The notes beneath the pieces were generated by a model. That model was not told the origin of the DNA. It searched no databases and was given only the letters and a program-made list of their open reading frames with translations. From contig NZ_CP046566.1 of assembly GCF_009740285.1 (NCBI RefSeq), positions 2,352,501 to 2,416,500 on the forward strand: 64,000 bases of DNA, in the 5' to 3' direction. Shown here piece after piece: positions 20,286 through 30,469 of the stretch (the stretch's first letter is position 1; each line of letters opens with the position of its first letter). The position numbers were made by a program, and so were the translations under genes. The stretch comes from Phnomibacter ginsenosidimutans. Its GTDB lineage: Bacteria > Bacteroidota > Bacteroidia > Chitinophagales > Chitinophagaceae.

Positions 20286-21300
20286 TTATGCCTGTACAGA
20301 CTTTACAGTCTTGATGATGCGGGCTGCCACTTTGTAAGGATCAGCAGCAGAGTTTGGACGGCGATCTTCGAGGTATCCCTTCCAGCCCCACTTAGGAACG
20401 TTTACAGGAATACGGATTGAAGCACCGCGGTCTGATACACCGTAGCTGAAATCGTGGATGCTGGCAGTTTCGTGTTTGCCGGTAAGACGCAGGTGGTTAT
20501 CGGCACCATATACTTCAATGTGTTCTTTTACCACGGGGCGGAAAGCTTCACACACTTTGTCGAAGATTTCTTTGCTGCCACCGGTACGCAACAGGGTGTT
20601 GCTAAAGTTGGCATGCATACCGCTACCATTCCAGTCGAGGTTGCCCAACGGCTTGCAATGCCAGTTGATGGCAACGCCGTATTTTTCACCGATGCGTTCG
20701 AGCAAATAACGGCCCAACCAGATTTGGTCGCCGGCTTCTTTGGCACCTTTGGCAAAAATTTGGAATTCCCACTGACCGGCGGCTACTTCGGCGTTGATGC
20801 CTTCAACATTTAAACCGGCTTCGAGGCATGCATCGAGGTGTTCTTCTACGATTTCGCGGCCAAAAGCATTGTAAGCACCTACTGAACAATAATATGGACC
20901 CTGAGGACGGGGGTAACCGTTGGCAGGGAAACCGAGCGGCTTGCTGGTAGAAGGATCCCACAGGAAATACTCCTGCTCAAAACCAAACCAGAAATCATTG
21001 TCGTCGTCGTCGATATGGGCACGACCGTTGGTTTCGTGAGGGGTACCGTCGGCGTTCAACACTTCGCACATTACGAGGTACGCATTCTTACGCTGCGGAT
21101 CGGGAATGATGTACACAGGCTTCAGCAAACAGTCGGAAGAACCACCGGGGGCCTGCTCAGTAGAAGAGCCATCAAAGCTCCACATACCGCAATCTTCCAG
21201 TTTACCACTAAAGTCTTTTTCAATTTTTGTTTTGCTACGAAGGCTCTGTGTTGGTTGACATCCATCGAGCCAAATGTACTCAAGCTTAGCTTGCTGCCAT
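20286..21300 (-). CDS. Glutamine synthetase type II-like, frameshifted at its start
   Basis: Glutamine synthetase of the short GSII (eukaryote-type) form, about 337 residues when repaired. Conserved segments are CGMWSFDGSSTEQAPG, WFGFEQEYFLWD, NAEVAAGQWEFQI, WNGSGMHANFSN and DRGASIRIP. The open reading frame only begins at the internal methionine of CGMWSFDG (21185). The missing N-terminal beta-grasp part (KLEYIWLDGCQPTQSLRSKT) is present in frame immediately upstream, but no start codon reaches it. An ATG at 21300 would fit if one base were removed near 21294-21297, giving MAQAKLEYIW. Either a single-base insertion error or a recent inactivation explains this. The last residues run to VKSVQA at 20286. 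Confidence 0.87.
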
Positions 21301-21493
21301 ACGAATTATATATTGGTTTTAGTTGTGAAAGGCAAATTTTAAAGATGCAATGGTACGGAAAAGCCATTTACAGCGAATAGCCGTCCAAATTTTTTGAATA
21401 ATTCTCAGCTAAACCATCAGGTAACCCTTTTTTTCTCAAAAATTATTTACATGTTGTTTTTTTATTATTTGATATTGCTCCACCTCTATATTA

Positions 21494-23032
21494 CTATCCA
21501 CGTACGTAGCCACTGTAGTGGGCTACCATGTTGTAAAAGTCATTGGGATTAAATGGTTTCATCAGGTAGTCGTCCATACCCAGCACCTTAGCTTTAATAA
21601 TAACCTCGGGCTCAGATGAGGCCGTAAGAGCCACCACCGGAGTAGTGGTATTAAATTCTCTGATGCGGCGGGTAGCTTCAAAACCATCCATATGTGGCAT
21701 CTGCAAATCCATAAGAATGAGGTCGTAATGATTGGTCCGAGCCATTTTCACAGCTTCTATGCCATCGGCGGCATGACTGCAGCTGGCATTGCAATTGGTA
21801 AGCATTTGCTCTGCCACCATTACATTAAACTCAATGTCATCTACCACCAACACATTGATGCCGCTGAAATCGTTATGCAACTTTTTGTCGGGGTGCGGGG
21901 CATTTTGTGGTTCACCTGCTACCAAGGCCGGCAAGCTCAGCACAAATGAAAACGCTGCCCCTTTGCCGGGTGCACTTTGCAGGTCGATATGAGAATTCAT
22001 GAGCTGCAAAATGCGTTTTACAATACTCAACCCAAGACCGGAGCCCCCGTACTGCCGGGTAATATTTGAATCGGCCTGTGTAAAATGATCGAATATGAGG
22101 TGTTGTTTTTCTTTGGCAATGCCAATGCCGCTGTCTTTTATGCAAAAGCGCAACTGAATATGCTCCTCGTTGCTGGAGGGCTCCACCATTACACTCAGCC
22201 ACACCTGCCCTTTGTTGGTAAATTTTACCGCATTCGACATCAGGTTGTGCAGTACTTGGTTTAGCCGCACATCATCTACCAGTATATGCGCCGGCAGATT
22301 TTCATCGATGGTAAGTTTAATGATGGTTTGCTTTTCGTTGGCCTTTAAGGCATAGGCATATTTCAGGTTGTTGAGTATTACCCGCGGATCTACCATGCGT
22401 GGTGCCAGTTGAATTTTTCCTTCTTCTATTTTATTAAAGTCGAGAATATCATTTACCAAACTCAGCAGGTTTTCGGCAGCGGCATGCAGTGCGTTGATAT
22501 TTCTTGCTTGCTCATGGGTAAACTGCTGTTGTTGCAACAGGTGCGACAAGCCAATGATGGCATTCAATGGTGTTTTGATTTCGTGACTCATGACGGACAA
22601 AAAATCAGACTTTACCTGTGCAGCTTTTTCGGCAAATTCTTTGCTTACTATCAACTGCTGTTCCAGGTTGCGCTGCACCTCCAATTGCTTGTTTAAATAC
22701 CGCACTACATTAATGATTTCTGCTTCTGCATCATCTACATGTAAAACGGCATTTTTATCAATGCGTTGTATGGCATCTTTGAGTAAGCCCACCGATTGAC
22801 GGATGATGTCGTGCTGAGATTCCAGGTGGCTCACAGCATCCTGGTACTCTTTTTCACTCACGGCATAGGCATGTTCCGACAGTAGTTTGTCTCGTTCAAA
22901 CCACTGATAGGTTTCATTTACTACTTTTAAAAATGCCGACAGATTTTCTTCATTTACACCTGTAGAAAAATACCTGTCTATCTGCTTGTTAAGCGTTGGT
23001 ACGAAATCGGATTGCTGAAGTTTGGTAGTCAT
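21494..23032 (-). CDS. Hybrid sensor histidine kinase with receiver domain
   Basis: A 512-residue cytoplasmic hybrid kinase without membrane helices. The N-terminal third is helical (coiled-coil-like, RQSVGLLKDAIQRIDKN). HisKA follows with the phosphorylated histidine in SVMSHEIKTPLNAIIG, then the ATPase domain (LMSNAVKFTNKG, IKDSGIGIAKE, GGSGLGLSIVKRI). The C-terminal receiver starts at INVLVVDDIEFNVMVAE with the phosphoacceptor in LILMDLQMPHMDGFEA. The start at 23032 (MTTKLQQSDF) lies one base after the stop of the FIST gene; a longer start at 23059 would overlap it. Co-transcription suggests that the FIST protein feeds signal into this kinase. Confidence 0.9.
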   Translation of the reverse strand: MTTKLQQSDFVPTLNKQIDRYFSTGVNEENLSAFLKVVNETYQWFERDKLLSEHAYAVSEKEYQDAVSHLESQHDIIRQSVGLLKDAIQRIDKNAVLHVDDAEAEIINVVRYLNKQLEVQRNLEQQLIVSKEFAEKAAQVKSDFLSVMSHEIKTPLNAIIGLSHLLQQQQFTHEQARNINALHAAAENLLSLVNDILDFNKIEEGKIQLAPRMVDPRVILNNLKYAYALKANEKQTIIKLTIDENLPAHILVDDVRLNQVLHNLMSNAVKFTNKGQVWLSVMVEPSSNEEHIQLRFCIKDSGIGIAKEKQHLIFDHFTQADSNITRQYGGSGLGLSIVKRILQLMNSHIDLQSAPGKGAAFSFVLSLPALVAGEPQNAPHPDKKLHNDFSGINVLVVDDIEFNVMVAEQMLTNCNASCSHAADGIEAVKMARTNHYDLILMDLQMPHMDGFEATRRIREFNTTTPVVALTASSEPEVIIKAKVLGMDDYLMKPFNPNDFYNMVAHYSGYVRG

Positions 23033-23033
23033 A

Positions 23034-24188
23034 CTAATGGTTTGAAGTGCTGTGCTCACACAGTGTTGTAATCGTCATTGTTTGGTTTTGCAAACCACAG
23101 GATCCAGGGGTATTTTGAAATGGCGATATTTCGCCATACGAATAAAAGCCAGTGATAAATGTTTGATGGCCCAGTATTTTTCTGGCAGCATGCAATTCTT
23201 CGTAGGTGCGTTTGTGTAAAATCATTTTTCTACCTACACAGCTTACAAGAATAGCCAACGTATTGTCTTCTTTATTGCTGACGGCTACTGATGCAGCAGC
23301 TGATTCCGATGCTTCCATCAGGCGTTCAAAATTGGCCTTCATAAGCCTTACCTTACTGCCTTCGGGAATGTTGCCGGCAAACAGCATAGTATGATTTTCT
23401 TCATCAATAGACAGGATGGTGCGGGTAACGGCGGGCATTTGCCCAACCCTTACAGATAAAGGAAACAACAACGCTGATGCGGGTAATTCTGCTTTAAAAG
23501 GACCGAGATATTCTTTATATAAATCAAGGGCATTTCTGCCATCTATTTCATACAAAATATTTTTATACGAACTGGTTACTGTACGCAAAGGACCAAATTC
23601 ATCCCACCCGCCAAATGCACTTCCTTTTACTTCCAGCTGATGCCCGTAAAAACCAATCACAACTATATTGCCGCTTACTGGCAAGGCATTTAATCCGGTG
23701 ACTGTTTCTTTAAACCTTTCACCATCTCCTGCCAGCCCTCCTGTCATCAATACAGCATCATTGCTGGCTGTATCATTCAATCCTTCAACGAGTTCTGTTC
23801 CATTTACCAAAGTACCATCGCTAAGAATAAAAAGCAGTTGCAACCCTTCAGATGAAAAACAACTGCGCAAATATTTTCCGGCATGAAAGCTATCGGCATG
23901 AGCAGCAATATTGGTACTGTAACATTGTACAGATGAACTTTCAAATTGTATAGCAGTTGCCAGCACTGTGTTCTCCTGCACTTCATCATGTAAAATTTCA
24001 CCACTGGTAGAGGCCATTGCAATATTGGCAATGGGAAAGCGCAGTTTTAGCGCATCATAAATAAAAGGTTGTTGCAATAAGTATCTGTCGCCAAATACCA
24101 GCACCAGCTGTACCATTTCCGGCTGTAGTTGCTCTGTAGCATGTGTATTGCTCCAGGTACCATTATATTGTAAGCCGCAGATTTTCAT
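23034..24188 (-). CDS. FIST domain signal-sensing protein
   Basis: A 384-residue protein with FIST_N (residues about 25-215: QLVLVFGDRYLLQQPFIYD, GGLAGDGERFKETV) and FIST_C (about 225-360: GRNALDLYKEYLGPF, FAGNIPEGSKVRLMKAN, GFYSYGEISPF). FIST proteins are intracellular small-ligand sensors that act with kinases or cyclic nucleotide enzymes; the ligand is unknown here. It is the first gene of a two-gene unit with a hybrid kinase one base downstream, which supports a sensor-kinase pair. No signal peptide is present. Confidence 0.88.
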   Translation of the reverse strand: MKICGLQYNGTWSNTHATEQLQPEMVQLVLVFGDRYLLQQPFIYDALKLRFPIANIAMASTSGEILHDEVQENTVLATAIQFESSSVQCYSTNIAAHADSFHAGKYLRSCFSSEGLQLLFILSDGTLVNGTELVEGLNDTASNDAVLMTGGLAGDGERFKETVTGLNALPVSGNIVVIGFYGHQLEVKGSAFGGWDEFGPLRTVTSSYKNILYEIDGRNALDLYKEYLGPFKAELPASALLFPLSVRVGQMPAVTRTILSIDEENHTMLFAGNIPEGSKVRLMKANFERLMEASESAAASVAVSNKEDNTLAILVSCVGRKMILHKRTYEELHAARKILGHQTFITGFYSYGEISPFQNTPGSCGLQNQTMTITTLCEHSTSNH

Positions 24189-24522
24189 ACTGTGTTATTT
24201 TACAATGATGGCAAGAACCAACAATACCAATGCAGGCCTGAGACTGCAGCAGCTTATTTTTTCCAGCCAATATTTTTTTAGTATACCATGAACAATACCA
24301 ACACAGTAGTTCAATCTACGCACCTGAGTTTGATTGACTGCTCATATATACCAGCAGTCCAAGCGAAAGGATATTAAACAACAGATGGCCACGCCATCAA
24401 ATGATGTCAAAATTATCTGTTTTTCGATTAAAAAAAGATGATATAAGAATATATTTTGCAAATTCTTTCCCCTTATATTTCGCCTGTGTTGGATTTACAG
24501 GTTTGATCTAACTGCCAAACAG
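24189..24522. other. Divergent intergenic region, AT-rich, possible promoter
   Basis: No gene is seen in these 334 bases between divergent units. It is AT-rich with A runs near 24430. A TTTG at 24455 and TATATTTC at 24474-24481 resemble the two boxes of a Bacteroidota promoter for the downstream phosphoesterase, but the spacing (15 bases) is shorter than usual, so the promoter call is weak. Confidence 0.35.
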
Positions 24523-25659
24523 GTGGTATCTTTAGCACCTGTGTGTAAGCATTTATTTCATATTATTTTATGCGTAGCGCAAATAATGGCCATTGCGGCA
24601 TTAGCCGGAGAGGCAACAGCACAACCCGGACCAGAGATATCGCTATCGGCTTCCACCTATTGTTTTTATAGCAACGACAGTTTACAGGTGTTCCGGTTTT
24701 CATCGGATAGTGGACTGACGAAGCCTGTTTACCAAAGTTTCGCCATGAGCAGGCAGCAGGCATTAGCGGTTTCTTTTGTGCACCAACATCAGCATATTCA
24801 ACTGAGCAGTAAGCTCACTCACAACTACCCCATAGAAAAACACAGCTATAACAAGCCGGCACAGCTATTTGCTGTAAGCGACATTGAAGGCAACCTGCCT
24901 GCACTAATTGCATTATTAAAATCGGGAGGGGTTATAAACGACCAATGGCATTGGACTTTTGGCAAAGGGCACCTTGTATTTACCGGCGATTTTGTTGACC
25001 GTGGCTCTCAGGTATTGGAAGTACTATGGTTTATATACGCACTGGAAGAACAGGCACAAGCTGCCGGTGGAAAAGTGCATTTTATACTGGGTAACCATGA
25101 AGTAATGAACCTGGCTGGCGACAGCACCTATGTACATCCGCTGTACCTGCATCAAACACAACAGCTACACAAAAATTATGCTGCTATTTTTGGAGAGCAA
25201 TCTGTATTGGGGCGCTGGCTTGTAGCAAAAAATATTGTAGAAAAGATAGGTCCGTTTTTGTTTTTACATGCTGGCATTTCGCCGTATACAAATGCTATGC
25301 AGGCCAGTGTACAACAGCTGAACCAGCTGGCCCGCCCCTTGTACAGAGATACCACCGGAGAAGGCCCCAACCTTGAAAGCACCATTGTGATGAGTGAAAT
25401 TGGGCCTTACTGGTACCGGGGCTACTATACCGGCACCCAGAAAGCTACGCAAGCAACCATTGACAGTACACTTTCACTTTTCGGAGTAAAATATATTGTA
25501 ACCGGACATACCATTGTAGCCAACCAAATCACACGGCATTTCAACAATAAAGTGATAAACATAGATGTACACCATGCCGGTGGCCACTCGGAAGGGCTAC
25601 TTTGGAAGGATGATCAATTTTACAGGGTTTTGCCCAATGGAGACCGGATACTGCTTTGA
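24523..25659 (+). CDS. Secreted metallophosphoesterase (calcineurin-like)
   Basis: A 378-residue exported phosphoesterase. A hydrophobic N-terminus ending in AGEATAQPG suggests a signal peptide. The metal-binding motifs occur in order: FAVSDIEGNLPAL (D-x-E/H), VFTGDFVDRG (GDxxDRG), FILGNHEVMNL (GNHE), FLHAGISPY and YIVTGHTIVANQ (GHT). The arrangement resembles bacterial Shewanella-like Ser/Thr-type phosphatases. The start shown is GTG; later starts are possible. Substrate cannot be inferred. Confidence 0.83.
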   Translation: MVSLAPVCKHLFHIILCVAQIMAIAALAGEATAQPGPEISLSASTYCFYSNDSLQVFRFSSDSGLTKPVYQSFAMSRQQALAVSFVHQHQHIQLSSKLTHNYPIEKHSYNKPAQLFAVSDIEGNLPALIALLKSGGVINDQWHWTFGKGHLVFTGDFVDRGSQVLEVLWFIYALEEQAQAAGGKVHFILGNHEVMNLAGDSTYVHPLYLHQTQQLHKNYAAIFGEQSVLGRWLVAKNIVEKIGPFLFLHAGISPYTNAMQASVQQLNQLARPLYRDTTGEGPNLESTIVMSEIGPYWYRGYYTGTQKATQATIDSTLSLFGVKYIVTGHTIVANQITRHFNNKVINIDVHHAGGHSEGLLWKDDQFYRVLPNGDRILL

Positions 25660-25851
25660 TTTCGGCAGAAATGTCTACAAAAAAGGTGAGAATGATGACA
25701 TATGTCACTATCTAACAGTCGATCATGGTGGAACTTTATACAGATTCTACAGCACATCATAAGTGCACCATTCAAGCATTGATCTTTTTCTGAATGGAGT
25801 TCTAATACCAGCCGGCCTTTGGGATGATTATTCATTGTAAAACTGAATAAG

Positions 25852-26733
25852 ATGAATCCCACTATGCTCTCCCGAATCAGAAAATCAGCCATGTTGCTGT
25901 TTATGCTTTCTACAGCTTTTACCAAAACTGTTATAGCACAAAACATGGCTATTAATACCACAGGCAACAACCCTGATGTATCGGCAATGCTGGATGTAGT
26001 AAGTTCCAACAAAGGCATGCTGCTGCCAAGAGTTTCGCTTACATCCACTACAGACGCTACAACCATACCATCCCCAGCAACCAGCCTGCTGGTGTACAAT
26101 ACCAATGCCAGTATTACAGGCACCCATGCCGATGGTGTAGGTTACTATTACAACAATGGCACATCAGGCTCACCAGAGTGGGTAAAACTCAACACATTTG
26201 GGGTAAGGTGGGATGATCTGAGAATAACACTTGACAGGGGAAGAGATGCCACGGCAATCAGTTATTTTTCAGGTTCCTCTGGTCCTGAAATATGGTATTT
26301 CAGAAACAACTCTCAGTTAGAAGCGATGTCATTTACGGTTCAGCTGCCACACACCTGGAAAGAGGGGTCAACAATTTACCCCCACTTACACTGGTCGCCA
26401 AAGGCCAGTAAATCTGGAAACGTTGAATGGAAACTGGAGTATACCTGGCAAAATTATGATCCTTCAACACCTCAGGTGTTCCCAGACATCACTACAAACA
26501 CCGTGGTATCTACAGGACCATTTACAGCAAATAGTCACATGATTACTTCATTATCCAGCAATAATTCAGGCATAGACGGAACAGGCAAAAAGATATCCAG
26601 TATTCTTATTTGCCGCCTTACCAGAAACAGTTCGAACGCAGCAGACACATATGCTGATGATGCTGGTTTATTATTTCTTGATTTCCACATTATGGTAGAC
26701 GCATTTGGCAGCAAGGCTGAATTTGTGAAGTAA
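25852..26733 (+). CDS. Secreted protein of unknown function
   Basis: A 293-residue exported protein with signal peptide ending TKTVIAQN. Residues 31-95 carry the Bacteroidota module NTTGNNPDVSAMLDV, SNKGMLLPRVSLTSTTDA and ATSLLVYNTN, commonly found at the start of secreted surface or tail-fibre-like proteins. The C-terminal half (PEIWYFRNNSQLEAMSF to FLDFHIMVDAFGSK) looks like a beta-sandwich and is not assigned. The next gene, 38 bases downstream, is also secreted, so the two may be co-expressed. Confidence 0.65.
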   Translation: MNPTMLSRIRKSAMLLFMLSTAFTKTVIAQNMAINTTGNNPDVSAMLDVVSSNKGMLLPRVSLTSTTDATTIPSPATSLLVYNTNASITGTHADGVGYYYNNGTSGSPEWVKLNTFGVRWDDLRITLDRGRDATAISYFSGSSGPEIWYFRNNSQLEAMSFTVQLPHTWKEGSTIYPHLHWSPKASKSGNVEWKLEYTWQNYDPSTPQVFPDITTNTVVSTGPFTANSHMITSLSSNNSGIDGTGKKISSILICRLTRNSSNAADTYADDAGLLFLDFHIMVDAFGSKAEFVK

Positions 26734-26771
26734 CACTTTGTGCTTTATTACTTCAACCTAAATCATCTATC

Positions 26772-28124
26772 ATGAAAAAATATATTTCAATATATCTCTG
26801 TGGTTTATTATTTGTTCATTTATCTCATGCGCAATCACTAAAAATTTCTAACGGGGCTCAGCTAGTGGCCAAAGGAACTGCAACTGTGGTACTAAATAAT
26901 CTCGGGATAACAAACGATGGCAATATTGTACCATCAACCAGTACTTTTATTTTTTCTGGTAACGGCACTACTAGCAGTAGTTTTATAGCGGGCAGTAGCA
27001 GTAGTAGCTTTTACAACCTAAGTATGAACAAATCGGCAAATGGGATGCAACTAAATGCTGACATTGCCGTGAGCAATCAACTCCAACTCATAGCTGGTGA
27101 TAGTTTATTTTTAAATAATCACACAATTGAACTGGGCACTTCAGGTATACTCGTAGGTGAAACCGATAGTAAAAGAGTAACTGGTTATAACGGCGGCTAT
27201 ATTGAAAGTATTGTAACACTCAATGCGCCTCTAGCTGTGAATCCTGGCAATTTAGGTTTTGCAATAACTTCCTTAAGTAATTTAGGTGTTACTACAATAA
27301 GAAGAGGACATGTTGTGCAAGGAGAAGGTTCTGTATCCCGATACTTTGATATAATACCTACTAATAATTCTAACCTTGCATCTACTAGTGCCAGCTTTCA
27401 CTATCTACACAATGAATTAAATGATAACAATGAGAATTTTTTAGATGTTTTTATTAGTTATAATGAGGGTGAATCGTGGACTTTTAAAGGCAACATAGAT
27501 TTAAATACCACTTCAAATTTTGTAACAGAAGATGGATTTCAATCTTTTGGCAGGGTTATTATTGGAAATCTGGCAAATATTGTACTGCCTCTCCGTTCTG
27601 TTACGCTATCTGGCAATGCAACGCCAAAGCAGTTTAAACTACATTGGTTAGCAGCAGGCATAACCGCCAACGGTGTCAGTGTAATAGAAAAATCTTCTGA
27701 CGGGACGGTTTTTACCCATGTGGCCAGTCTACCCTATTCCGTAACCAATGGCGAGCAACAGCACTTCAACTGGATTGACAATGCTACCTCAGATCAGGTA
27801 TATTATCGTATCAAAGCAGTCAATCAAGCTGGTAAGACCATCTATTCCAATGTACTGCTACTGCAACGTGGCAGTAATACTTCATTTCAGGTTTACCCTA
27901 ATCCTGCGAGAGGAAGCATACAATTCATTGCAAACAACATTGCCGCAAAAACTATCGACATTGGCATTTATGCACTCAATGGCCAACTAGTACAGCAGCA
28001 AATTGCAATCGTAAAGGCAGAAAAGGTGCAGCAGCAAATCAATATCGCAAATTTGCCTGCTGGTATTTATGTCATCCGTTCTGCAGCCATACCATTGGCA
28101 CAGCAGTTGTTTACCGTGTATTAG
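26772..28124 (+). CDS. Secreted protein with T9SS type A sorting domain
   Basis: A 450-residue exported protein with signal peptide MKKYISIYLCGLLFVHLSHA. The middle is a beta-rich region with many Ser/Thr/Asn, resembling repeats of surface adhesion-like proteins. The C-terminal about 75 residues (FQVYPNPARGSIQFI to PAGIYVIRSAAIP) form a type A sorting domain, so it should leave the cell through the type IX system. Function unknown. Its 3' end overlaps the convergent cutC stop by four bases. Confidence 0.75.
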   Translation: MKKYISIYLCGLLFVHLSHAQSLKISNGAQLVAKGTATVVLNNLGITNDGNIVPSTSTFIFSGNGTTSSSFIAGSSSSSFYNLSMNKSANGMQLNADIAVSNQLQLIAGDSLFLNNHTIELGTSGILVGETDSKRVTGYNGGYIESIVTLNAPLAVNPGNLGFAITSLSNLGVTTIRRGHVVQGEGSVSRYFDIIPTNNSNLASTSASFHYLHNELNDNNENFLDVFISYNEGESWTFKGNIDLNTTSNFVTEDGFQSFGRVIIGNLANIVLPLRSVTLSGNATPKQFKLHWLAAGITANGVSVIEKSSDGTVFTHVASLPYSVTNGEQQHFNWIDNATSDQVYYRIKAVNQAGKTIYSNVLLLQRGSNTSFQVYPNPARGSIQFIANNIAAKTIDIGIYALNGQLVQQQIAIVKAEKVQQQINIANLPAGIYVIRSAAIPLAQQLFTVY

Positions 28125-28852
28125 CCAATAGACTGAATTTCGAGCAACACTTTTTTCAATTCTGCTTCATCCGCTACAAACATGCTACCGGCATCGGTAA
28201 TTTGTGGATTCTGATACTGCACCGTATTGGGCCATTCTATTCTTGCAGAAGTGTGACACTCATAAGCACCTGTGTATTCCAGCAAGGCTTTTACATTGGC
28301 CGATTTTACACCCGCACCCGGCATAATGCTGATTCTGCCTGCAGCTTGCTCTACCAGTTTTTTCAACACTTCTTTACCTGCCGGCGCAGTGGCCGCTTGC
28401 CCTGAAGTCAACACCCGTTCGCAGCCTGCATCAATCAAGGCTTCCAGTGCTTCAAAAGGATCTGGTGCTGCATCAATAACCCGGTTGGAAGTAACACCCA
28501 TTGGATAAGCCACTTCTACCAATCGCTTCATACGGTCGGTATCTACCTGTCCGGTGATGAGTTGCACACCAACAGAAATTCCATCGCAGCCCAGCTCCTT
28601 GCACATGCGTACATCATGCAGCATCATGGCAAATTCATCGGCATCGTAGTAATAGTTCATGCTGCGGGGGCGAATGATGGGATACACGGCTATCGATAGT
28701 TTTTCCCGCACCTGCCGAATGGCGCCGTAAGATGGCGTGGTACCTCCTTCAATAGGATTGTCGCAGAGCTCTACCCTTTTGGCACCCACTCTTTCTGCAA
28801 TCAAACTGGTTTGAATTCCAAACGAACACACTTCTAATACTGCCGCTGGCAT
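28121..28852 (-). CDS. cutC: CutC family protein (copper homeostasis)
   Basis: A 243-residue TIM-barrel protein. Recognised segments are LEVCSFGIQTSLIAERVGAKRVELCDNP at the start, IRPRSMNYYYDADEF, CDGISVGVQLITGQVD, RVLTSGQAATAPAG and IMPGAGVKSANV. CutC was named for copper tolerance in E. coli, but its biochemical role is unsettled. Length and motif order are complete. Confidence 0.92.
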   Translation of the reverse strand: MPAAVLEVCSFGIQTSLIAERVGAKRVELCDNPIEGGTTPSYGAIRQVREKLSIAVYPIIRPRSMNYYYDADEFAMMLHDVRMCKELGCDGISVGVQLITGQVDTDRMKRLVEVAYPMGVTSNRVIDAAPDPFEALEALIDAGCERVLTSGQAATAPAGKEVLKKLVEQAAGRISIMPGAGVKSANVKALLEYTGAYECHTSARIEWPNTVQYQNPQITDAGSMFVADEAELKKVLLEIQSIG

Positions 28853-28973
28853 ACTGCTGATTTTAGGCCGCTAAGATATTTGATTCTCTCAGGCGGCAGC
28901 CTGCCTGATGAAAATCATAGGGCAGCAGTCGGGAGCCCAATATTTTCGCGGCTTCACAGCGTTTTATCCATCT

Positions 28974-30227
28974 ATGTCAGCCAAGCCAATTGAACTCATG
29001 GCGCCTGCGGGCAGCTTTGAAAGTATGATGGCCGCCATTCAGGGCGGTGCCAACTCCGTGTATTTTGGTGTAGAGCAGCTCAACATGCGGGCCCGCTCCA
29101 GCATCAATTTCAGCATCAGCGATTTGCCTGAGATTGCAGCCCTCTGCGAACGGTACAAGGTCAGAAGTTATCTCACCCTCAACACCATCATTTACGATCA
29201 TGATGTACGCATGGTGCAAACCCTGCTTACTGCGGCCAAGGCTGCCAGCATCACTGCTGTCATTGCTGCTGATCAGGCGGTAATAGCCATGGCCCGTCAG
29301 CTGCAAATGGAGGTGCATATTTCCACGCAGGTAAACATCACCAATCTGGAAACCGTTCGTTTCTATAGTCTTTTTGCCGATGTTGTGGTGCTTTCCAGGG
29401 AGCTCAGCATTCGCCGGATCAAAGCCATTTGCGATGGCATTGAGCGGGAACAAATCAAGGGCCCTTCGGGCAAATTAGTAGCCATAGAAGTGTTTGCCCA
29501 TGGAGCATTGTGCATGGCTGTATCGGGTAAATGTTATTTGAGCCTGCATACACAAAACTCATCAGCCAACCGCGGTGCCTGTTTGCAAAACTGCCGGCGT
29601 AAATACAAGGTCGTGGATATGGAAGAAGGACATGAACTGGAAATCGACAATGAGTACATCATGTCGCCAAAAGATTTATGCACCATTCCATTCATTGACC
29701 AATTGCTGGACGCTGGTGTACGGGTACTCAAAATTGAAGGCCGTGGCAAAGGACCCGAATATGTAAAAACGGTAACCCAATGTTACCGCGAAGCTATTGA
29801 CGCCTATAACGCTCATGCATTAACGCCAGAAAAAATTGATCGGTGGATGCAGGCCATGGAAAAAGTATACAACCGTGGTTTTTGGGGCGGTTACATGTTT
29901 GGCCAGCAACTGGGCGAATGGACCGACAGCTCTGGCTCCAAAGCCAGCACCCGTAAAATATACCTGGGCAGAGGCCATCATTATTACCCTAAAAGTCAGA
30001 TTGGGGAGTTTAAGATTGAAAGCTACCCCCTGCAGGTAGGCGACCAAATTATGATTACCGGCAAACATATTGGCGTGTATGAAACCAGTATTACTTCATT
30101 GCATGTGAATGATGCAGGCGCTGCGTCTATTGCTAACAAGGGCGATATCTGCGCCTTTCCGGTAGAAGTGCCCATTCACAAAACAGATAAGCTGTACAAA
30201 ATTGTACCCGTGGAGGAGATGGCATGA
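28974..30227 (+). CDS. U32 family peptidase-like protein (RlhA/TrhP type)
   Basis: A 417-residue member of the U32 family. The start at 28974 gives MSAKPIELMAPAGSFESMMA; the longer upstream reading adds unrelated residues. Hallmarks are GGANSVYFGVEQLNMRA, EVHISTQVNITN, VEVFAHGALCMAVSGKCYLS and NRGACLQNCRRKY, whose cysteines can bind an iron-sulfur cluster. Members such as TrhP and RlhA act in tRNA and rRNA hydroxylation, and they often need an iron-sulfur partner. The ferredoxin gene overlapping by four bases fits that. Which RNA is modified cannot be told. Confidence 0.86.
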   Translation: MSAKPIELMAPAGSFESMMAAIQGGANSVYFGVEQLNMRARSSINFSISDLPEIAALCERYKVRSYLTLNTIIYDHDVRMVQTLLTAAKAASITAVIAADQAVIAMARQLQMEVHISTQVNITNLETVRFYSLFADVVVLSRELSIRRIKAICDGIEREQIKGPSGKLVAIEVFAHGALCMAVSGKCYLSLHTQNSSANRGACLQNCRRKYKVVDMEEGHELEIDNEYIMSPKDLCTIPFIDQLLDAGVRVLKIEGRGKGPEYVKTVTQCYREAIDAYNAHALTPEKIDRWMQAMEKVYNRGFWGGYMFGQQLGEWTDSSGSKASTRKIYLGRGHHYYPKSQIGEFKIESYPLQVGDQIMITGKHIGVYETSITSLHVNDAGAASIANKGDICAFPVEVPIHKTDKLYKIVPVEEMA

Positions 30228-30451
30228 TCAGCATCACTCAGCAACGCGACAAATGCATAGGCTGCAACTACTGCGTAGAAGTAGCACCCGACCGCTGGCG
30301 GATGAGTAAAAAAGATGGACGCAGCACACTTATTGATGCAACAGAACGTCGTGGTTTCTGGACCGTACAAGTGCCCGACCATGAATGGGAAGCCAATGAG
30401 GCAGCTGCTAAATTGTGTCCTGTAAAAATTATTCGCTTGAAACAATTGTAG
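30224..30451 (+). CDS. Small ferredoxin, single 4Fe-4S type
   Basis: A 75-residue ferredoxin whose ATG overlaps the stop of the U32 gene (ATGA), so the two are co-translated. Cluster ligands are CIGCNYC near residue 12 and a distant CP (KLCPVKIIRL) near residue 65, the pattern of one 4Fe-4S cluster. It is probably the electron donor or partner of the U32 enzyme, an inference from overlap alone. Confidence 0.85.
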   Translation: MISITQQRDKCIGCNYCVEVAPDRWRMSKKDGRSTLIDATERRGFWTVQVPDHEWEANEAAAKLCPVKIIRLKQL

Positions 30452-30469
30452 CAGCTGCTTTCACTTTAC

